This document shows, piece after piece, positions 21,918 to 30,400 of a DNA stretch of 64,000 nucleotides (its first letter is position 1; each line of letters starts with the position of its first letter). The translations under genes and the position numbers were made by a program. The notes beneath the pieces were generated by a model that worked only from the letters and a program-made list of their open reading frames with translations, was not told the origin of the DNA and did not search any database. Origin of the DNA: Bicyclus anynana (Eukaryota; Arthropoda; Insecta; Lepidoptera; Nymphalidae). The DNA lies in NCBI RefSeq assembly GCF_947172395.1, contig NC_069104.1, forward strand, positions 8,459,355 through 8,523,354, given 5' to 3'.

Positions 21918-22105
21918 TCTATACTAATATTATAAAGCTGAAGAGTTTGTTTGTTTGATTGAACGCGCTAATCTCATGAATTATTGGTCCGATTTGAAAA
22001 ATTCTTTCAGTATTAGATAGGCTATTTATCGAGGAATTCTATAAGCTATATATTATTCCCTATATAGTATTTCTACGGGAACGGGAACCGCGCGGATTCA
22101 GCTAA
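21918..22105 (+). mobile_element. non-autonomous Helitron, 188 bp
   Basis: Starts TCTATACTAATATTATAAAG after A at 21917 and ends CTAA at 22102-22105 before T. The same family lies on the minus strand at 46724-46918 and 47010-47217, sharing GAACGCGCTAATCTCA and AATTCTTTCAGT-type blocks. Confidence 0.8.
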
Positions 22106-22795
22106 TTATACATATACATTCTTGTTATGTTTTTAATCGATTTAAGAAAACAAAACTATGACAAAATTTAATCTCCAAAATAAAACATTATTATTTTCTG
22201 CAAAATAAACTCTAATATATCTGCACTTTGACTATGTTTATAATAGGTAGGAGTAGATTATTAGTGAACTCTTTTTTAGTAATTCACGTCTAGTGAATGT
22301 GGCAAATACAAATTACTAATGATTTTTATCGTAACCTTGGAATTTAAAATAAACAATGGTGACATTTCAAATATTTTTTTATTATCAGAAAGTACAAGGG
22401 AATTTTAATAGAATACGGGAAATAAACAAAAAATAATACATTTGAATTAGAAAATCATAAGTAAGGCACAAGTTTAAATTAATAAATCAAATTAAAGCAT
22501 ACAGATACAAGTTAATAATGTAATAATGAATAGCATGTTTCTTGTAAAAGAAAAAAAAACAGAATTCTTTTAGTACTTCCAATAAAGTTTGAATACAAAA
22601 AGAAATAGGTTTCAACACTCGACAAAAATTCTCAGTAAAACATTGAAAAAATAACATTCAATTTCAAATTAACAAAAAGCAATTATTTTCTTAGTTTTTA
22701 ACATGAAAATGAAATGAGTTCAACATGACTGTGTTTCATAACATAGCAAGTGACATAAATCTCTTCAATTAAATTCTTTTATAAGGAGACACGAG
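22106..22795. other. intergenic stretch, unrecognised
   Basis: AT-rich sequence with no recognised gene or element, between converging msl-3 and HAT1. Confidence 0.45.
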
Positions 22796-22797
22796 AG

Positions 22798-23108
22798 AAC
22801 TAACAAGAAAAAAAAAACACTTTGGCCAATATGGCAACTGGCCCAATCAGTGCTGTTATCACATAAAGTGTCACAAACATTTCTGACCCAGTGGCCAAAA
22901 CTGGAACTAAAGTCGCGGCGGTCGCCATTTTGCAAAACATTATAGCGCGACAACAGCGCCACCCTCACCGGGGTCGATAAGTTTGTGGCACTATAGTGGG
23001 CTGATACATACAGTTCCACTTCTGGCCACTTGGTCAGAAAAGTTTGCGGCACTACAATGGCCAACATTGTGGCGAATTTAGTGGTTGGAAAAACGTTTTT
23101 TCTCACTC
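22798..23108. mobile_element. 310-bp imperfect foldback element
   Basis: Two arms of about 90-95 bp face each other. The left arm holds AAAAAACACTTTGGCCAA and TTTCTGACCCAGTGGCCA; the right arm holds the complement with TGGCCACTTGGTCAGAAA and ending AACGTTTTTTCTC. The 117-aa frame across it is a by-product. This is probably a MITE. The transcribed hairpin could give small RNAs, which is speculation. Confidence 0.55.
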
Positions 23109-23861
23109 TCAATTTCATATGAGTTGACCAAAAATATGAGTATTATTGAATCATAAGAATTATAATTAATTTTAATATATTACAATAGATAACTACAACT
23201 CATAAAAGTTTGACAAAGTATCAATGTCGTTGTTGATGGTGTTATCTGTAAAAACGCTAATGTTATAAAAAAAAAAAAAGTTGCGACAGAAGTGAACTTA
23301 AACCTCCTGCCGTATGCATGAGAGAAAGGGAAGCTAGGTAGAGTAGCGTCGTAACGCGTTACATTATGAAGCGGTTTACCATAAGTAAACTTTAAAAAAA
23401 GTCAGTTGCTATATTCTTAAAATGCACAGCCAATCTGGATTTTTATTAAAAACTTGAAAAACATGTTGAAACGGCAGACCTTAAAAAATAACAATCTTCA
23501 CTTAAGAGTAAATTTTTTTAACATCAATAAGTCTTCAATTTTAAACACCAGGACAAGTGTTAATTCTCATATTTTGAAATTAATAACAAATTTGTTGGTT
23601 TTTTTTTTTGGCAAATACTTGACAAATGTAACACTTTCTTCCATTCAACTTTAATATTTTTAATATCACTTCACTTTGACATCAGGCTAAACATTTCTCT
23701 TCACTGTTAAAGTCTTGGCACACTTCTAGTCCGTTCTGAACATAAGACAAATGGCTCAGTAAGACTATTATACCTGCGCAGGCGAATTACAGCTTCATAG
23801 CGGACTAGTTATGTGGCGCTTAGTACACAAGGTTAGTGTTCATTCACACGAGCGGCAGCTG

Positions 23862-24470
23862 TTACCGACGACTGCAGTCAACGACGTCTCGGCGGCAGCC
23901 AACGGCAGTCGACTGCAGTCAGTGACGTCTCGGCGGCAGCCAACTGCAGTCAGCGACGTCTCAGCGGCAGCCAACTGCAGTCGACTGCAGTCAGTGACGT
24001 CTCGGCGGCAGCCAACTGCAGTCAGCGACGTCTCGGCGGCAGCCAACGGCAGTCGACTGCAGTCAGTGACGTCTCGGCGGCAGCCAACTGCAGTCAGCGA
24101 CGTCTCAGCGGCAGCCAACTGCAGTCAGCGACGTCTCGGCGGCAGCCAACGGGAGTCGACTGCAGTCAGTGACATCTCGGCGGCAGCCAACTGCAGTCAG
24201 CGACTACTCGGCGGCAGCCAAGGGGAGTCGACTGCAGTCAGTAACGTCTCGGCGGCAGCCAACAGCAGTCGACTACAGTCGGAGATGTCTCGGCGGCAGC
24301 CAACGGCAGTCGACTGCAGTCAGTGACGGCTCGACGGCAGCCAACGGCAGTCGACTACAGTCGGAGATGTCTCGGCGGCAGCCAACGGCAGTCGACTGCA
24401 GTCAGCGACGTCTCGGCGGCAGCCAACGGCAGTCGACTCTCGGCGGCGGTCGACGGCGGTCGTCGTAGTT
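23862..24470. repeat. minisatellite of alternating 41- and 31-bp units
   Basis: About 16 units built on GACGTCTCGGCGGCAGCCAA followed by either CGGCAGTCGACTGCAGTCAGT (41-bp form) or CTGCAGTCAGC (31-bp form). The units are rich in restriction-like palindromes (GTCGAC, CTGCAG, GACGTC). The array is bounded by inverted ends ACACGAGCGGCA (23847-23858) and TGCCGCTCGTGT (complement, 24470-24481), so it may sit inside a small transposon. It begins about 10 bp after the HAT1 stop codon and lies on the transcript side. No target duplication was found. Confidence 0.85.
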
Positions 24471-24490
24471 GCCGCTCGTGTAAATAACCC

Positions 24491-27400
24491 TTACTCTATT
24501 TGCATCCTGTGTACGACTCGTCTGTAGTCATCCTCCAAGGCGAGGTACTGAGTGGACAGTCGGGCTTGAGTCTCACTCATGCCCGTAGTTGTTATGGCCG
24601 CTGCATACTCGTCGGGTTTTAATACCTTCTGGAGCTTTTTCATCTCTAACTTCTTTTTCTGCAATAAAAAAAAAACAAATTTTAATTATCCATCATTATC
24701 AATACTCGGCTCACTGCTGAGCACGAGCCTCCTCCCAGAGTGAGAGGTTTTAGGCCAATAGTCCACCAAGCTGGCCCCATGCGGACTGGCAGACTTGACA
24801 CACGCAGAGAATGGGGATGATGACTAGGTTTGAATATATTGATTTTTATGATACATTCGGGTAAATAAGGTCAATGTGAAATTTATTAAAAATCTTTTAT
24901 AGTAATTAGACGAAAATTACATACAGTTTTAGATTCCTTACGTTAAATGTGACATTTTCAATAAATGAACTAAAAACACAAACGCACAAATAACAAAGTA
25001 GTAATTTTGTTTGACCATCCATACAAATCTAATGATCATTATGCACCTACGACGTTATTAAATCGTACCATTTTGTATGGGGCGTTTTTCATGGATCCGC
25101 GGCAGCGCCGCAAATCTGACCCTTTAAATCCCTGTAGCTCCGAAAGTAATTATCGCAGACACCCTGTTCCTTTTACAAAATTGCTTTACTATTAGCATAC
25201 TCCTAATTTATATACAATTTAAAAACAGCCATCCCTATTTTAGCAAAAAAAGCTCCGTTGACGTGCGCACTTCACACTCTGAACGTCGCTCGTAGCTAAG
25301 AACATCGACATATTCTCTTGTACGCTGTGTGAACTCACAAGGATTGCTGAGTAGTATATTTGTAATAGTAAGTAATATTAATTTTTAAATGTATATATGT
25401 AGGTATATAGAATTAAGTTTTAGATTTATAATAAAGTGCTAAGGTAGCGAATTAGGTGGTACCTGTAAGGCTAGTTTTAAGTTATGATGAAAAACAATAA
25501 ATGAATGAATGAATGAACGAGGTTTGTGATTAAGTAAAAGGTGATTTGCTCGGCGAAATGCTGTATAGAAGTGACTTACTTGGTACGGTGCGTTCAGTCT
25601 GTTCTTAACGTCCAGCCTGTACTGTAGGTAAGCGCTCTTGTCCGATAGGTTGGTGTTCTTGAGCCGCAAGATCTCGTACACGCGCCTCGCCTGCTTCTTG
25701 TTTATCTTCAGTTTGTTCTGAGCCTGGCTCGCCATTTCCGCTGTGAACCTATAACAGCACAAAAAAAAATAACAGTCATCAATCATTAATCATTGTGGGA
25801 GGGAGGTATTTGTACGAAATTGTTGCAACAGTTGACGACTTGAGCTGAGTTGTTTGTTAGGCAGCGTGGACACCGTCACGCTGCTAGTCACGTTAGTAGT
25901 TTTGTGCAATAATGTATTGTTGTAATTATTGATCATAAATTATTGATGAAATTTTGCACACTCTCTGAGTTCTGATGACAATACATAACTAGCTAAGAAA
26001 CGTCATTACAAATCCAATATAGCCGCCTCCCCAATCACAGTAACTATGAAGGAAAGACAAATCTTGGAATCCCAATTTGACCCACTTCCCGGTCTTCGTG
26101 TAGGATGAAATTTTGCACACGCTCTGAGTTCTGATGACAGTACATGACTAGCTAAGAAACGTCATTACAAATCCAATATGACGGCCTGGCCAAGCTTGTA
26201 ACTATGTATATAAGAAAATCTTGGAATCTTAATTTGACCCACTTCCTGGTCTTCGATTAGGATGAAATTTTGCACACTCTCTGAGTTCTGATGACAATAC
26301 ATGACTAGCTAAGAAACGTCATTACAAATCCAATAAAGCGGCCTCTCCAAGCTTGTAACTATGTATATGTATAAGAAAATCTTGGAATCTTAATTTGACC
26401 CACTTCCCGGTCTTTGATGATGATGATGATGATGAGATGCACAGTAAACTGTTAATCCTAATCTTTTACATATATCAGATTTGATCAAACCAATAAATAA
26501 AGAATTGTTTGAAATATAAATACCTCTGTGTTAGTTTGGCGGGATGGAACGCAGACAATGTCTCACAAAGTTTAGCGTCCACATAATCTCTGATCCTCTG
26601 GAAGTCGTCTGACGGGTCTTCCACAGTGATGTCCACCACTTCAGAGTGCAGGATGAAATGTGAATATATAGCCTGGAAATAAAATGAATAAGTACATTAT
26701 TATTAGCAAGAGAAGTCATAGGTTACTCTGAATGATAAAATTGACACTTATGATAAAAGTGTCGCTTACTACAATTTGACAGTCGATTATATGTCGATTT
26801 ATACCTCCCCCTGGTGCTGTTGCTCCATCAAGAAAATTTATATTCAATTTCCAATATCTGATGAGATCATCGATTATTAAAAGTGGATGAAAAATAAGCG
26901 ACCAAAAAAACACTACTTCTTGGGTCTCAATTCAAGCAGTCACATTTGCAAATTCAACCTTAAACTCAATCCTTAAGGTTGATTTCGCTCTGAATTCTTC
27001 AAGTCATGAGCTGGTTCTTGGTTTCACGATCCAAACTGTGAAGCGGCTGCGCGACGCGCTGCTCGCGTTGCGTGCTGGGAGTTTCGCAGTTTGGGTCGTG
27101 CCGCGATGCAAGATCCAGGTCATGACTAAAGGCCCCGTATGGGTTCGAAACTAGTCGGGCATACTCCGACCTAATATCACGTGAGTTTTAGCCGTGTTTC
27201 ATAATCAATTATTAGTATAGGTCAATTATTAATCTCCAACCCGATGGCCCGATCTTCTAAAGGAAGCAGGAACCCGCACCTTTTACAGTGCCGTCCAATT
27301 TAAGCCTCAATAGCTCAACGGTAAGAGCGGTCGGACTCATCACCGAGGGATGGTGGTTCGATCCCCGCCCCGTTGGTCTACGACTAGTTGGAGGGAAATG

Positions 27401-30400
27401 GGAATATTGGTCATATTATAAAAAAGATGGCTAATATTCTTTTAAAAAAAAAAAAAAAATGGCCAGCGACCGTACTCGATGGAGGAGCATTGTAAACCAA
27501 ACGATGACTCGCCAAGATGGTCACGATCCTAAGTCGTGAGGGACCGACTAGAGAGAGAGAGAGAGAGAGAGAGTATAGGTAACATATAAGTGAATTTTTT
27601 GACGGCCTCCGTGGCGCAGTGGTATGCGCGGTGGATTTACAAGACGGAGGTCCTGGGTTCGATCCCCGGCTGGGCAGATTGAGATTTTCTTAATTTGTCT
27701 AGGTCTGGCTGGTGGGAGGCTACGGCCGTGGCTAGTTACCAACCTACCGGCAAAGACGTACCGCCAAGCGATTTAGCGTTCCGGTACGATGCCGTATAGA
27801 AACCGAAAGGGGTGTGGTTTTTCATCCTCCTCCTAACAAGTTAGCCCGCTTCCATCTTAGACTGCATCGTCACTTACCATCAGGTGAGATTGTAGTCAAG
27901 GGCTAACGTGTAAAGAATAATAAGAGTGACGTAGTACCTGCAAGAGGTTGGCGCAGATGCCCATCTTGCGGTAGGGCGGCAGAGTGAGCACCTGCGAGAT
28001 GCGCGGGCGCAGGTGTCGCGGGTAGGCGTAGTACCGGTACACCGTGGCGTACGCCGCCACAGCGTAGCGGGTCCCGCCCGTGCTGCTGCGGTACTTCTCG
28101 AACCTGGACAACACCAGAGTTCTGTATCTTATAGTAGGGGCGCCCAGCAGCTTATACTAAGTGATGATAGGAAGATAATCTATACTTATAATAAAACTGT
28201 AACATGAATGTTTGTTACTCTTTCACGCCCCAACTACTGAACCGAATTAGCTGAAATTTGGTATTAAGATATACTACAGCCTGGATTAACACATAGGCTA
28301 CTTATCCCTCCCTTTTCTTTTTGATCCCGGAAAATTCATGGTTCCCGCGGGATTTGTGAAAAACTAAATTCCACGCGGACGAAGTCGCGGGCGTCCGCTA
28401 GTATACTAAAATTTTGAAAATATCTTCAATGTACAGAACATTAAAGATATTTTCAAAATTTTAGTATTTTAGAGTTCTACTTACTCTGTTCAAAAAGTAA
28501 GGTGATTTTATATTTTTATGAAAAAATATTTATTTATTCATAAAAATTTATATTCTCGCGCGATGCAGTTTTTTTTAGGTCTTGGCTCTCCTGGGTGCGT
28601 CCATTGGGATGATTGGGCTTTTTTTTGACGCCATAGTCATAAAGCCATGACACGTCATGATTTATGACGCTTTTGAACAAAGGAAGATCATCACCGATAT
28701 CATATAAGAACTTCTGAGCGATGCTCAGGCGACGGTTCTTCAGATCAAAATTCATGACGTGAACCGATTGATATGTCAACATCCTCAGCAACTTCCTTTA
28801 AGATAATTCGACGATTTTCAAAATCAATTTTCTTAACAACTTCGACGATATCTTTTGTTGTTGACGTGCTTGGTGCGTCCAGAGGGAGGTTCGTCGTTGG
28901 CATCTTCTCGGCCATTTTGGATACAACATTTAATTATGTTTTACTCAAAGCAGACTTACCATCACTCACTCGTCACTCGTGATATTATAATCTACCGTCA
29001 TATTATGAAAATACTGATTACAATTTAAAGTGTTATTTTTCGGTATATTATAGGTTATAATCCGAAGTGAAACCATCAATATATTATTATTATTATACTA
29101 TGATGATGTCTAATAACTTAAACTTGGTGTTTATGTCTTTAGTGTCATAGTGTAAACCATTATGTTACACTTTGTTTACATGATCTACCTACTTGGACTG
29201 ATGATAACAGAATAACATAAACTTTGCTTACTTTTGACGGCCTCCGTGGCGCAGTGGTATGCGCGGTGGATTTACAAAACGGAGGTCCTGGGTTCGATCC
29301 CCGGCTGGGCAGATTGAGATTTTCTTAATTAGTCCAGGTCTGGCTGATGGGTGGCTTCGGCCGTGGCTAGTTACCACCCTACCGGCAAAGACGTACCGCC
29401 AAGCGATTTAGCGTTCCGATACGATGCCGTGTAGAAACCGAAAGGGGTGTGGATTTTCATCCTCCTCCTAACAAGTTAGCCCGCTTCCATCTTAGTCTGC
29501 ATCATTACTTACCATCAGGGGAGATTGTAGTCAAGGGCTAACTTGTAAAGAATAAAAAAAAAAAAAAAAAAAATACTTTATTGTTGTTTTTTAGAAGTGA
29601 AAACCATACTTACACAGTGAAGAATGTCCACCGATCGTCGTCCACATCAATGAAGGAAGCAGCGTCAACATACCACAGAAGGAACGTCTGCAGCCGCTCG
29701 TGGTAGGCTTGGAAACCAGGCGTGGACGTTTCACAATAGTACACTTCAAACTCTTGACTTTCACCACCTTCGCCTGGAAATGTAATGCTCTCCCTTTAAA
29801 CATACGGCAATCAAAGACACTGGACATTTTTAAAAATGCCGTAGACTCATTATCTGGTGCAGTAAAGACGATTTGTATATATTATTTCTCTTCAATATAA
29901 TGTATTTATTAGTATATTTTGATATGTATTTTATTCATTATTGTAGGTATTTGTGTAATATTGTTTATGTATTAGGATGTAAATTATTTGTATTTATGTG
30001 TATTACTAATACTATGGGTATTTTTGTTTTACGCCACTTGCTGATGTCCTTAAGTTTTCCTAAACCGAAGGTTGCCTGGAAGAAATCGCTACTTAGCGAT
30101 AAGGCCGCCTTTTGTATGCTGATATCTTCCTAATTTGTTTTTTATTTCACTTGTTTTTGTCTTTGTGGTGTGCAAATAAAGTATATTTATCTTAATGTAA
30201 TAATAATAGCAAACAATCAAAATTTCATTTCCATAAACAAATTTTAAAAATTTACATTCTACGAAAATTGCATTTATTTTCTTGTTCTTGCAATGCGAAT
30301 TAATCGTTAGACTTATGCAGGTGAACTGTGCAACTTTTGGGCAGTTTCTGTCATGTAATCATCGAGCATGTCAGCTCACTTCAGGCGATTAATTGAGTGC

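Noticed and set aside
22765..23118. 117-aa minus-strand frame
   Set aside because: It covers an imperfect inverted repeat and resembles no protein.
23811..24468. Long open frames on both strands over the minisatellite
   Set aside because: They result from tandem units without stops and have no similarity to proteins.
25945..26417. CRISPR-like regular repeats
   Set aside because: Units are 157-159 bp direct repeats without unique spacers, in a eukaryotic intron.
27601..27670. tRNA-like sequences with A and B boxes (also at 13990-14064, 27304, 29236, 31975, 42448)
   Set aside because: They are heads of repeated SINEs with long shared bodies and A tails; no intact cloverleaf can be formed.
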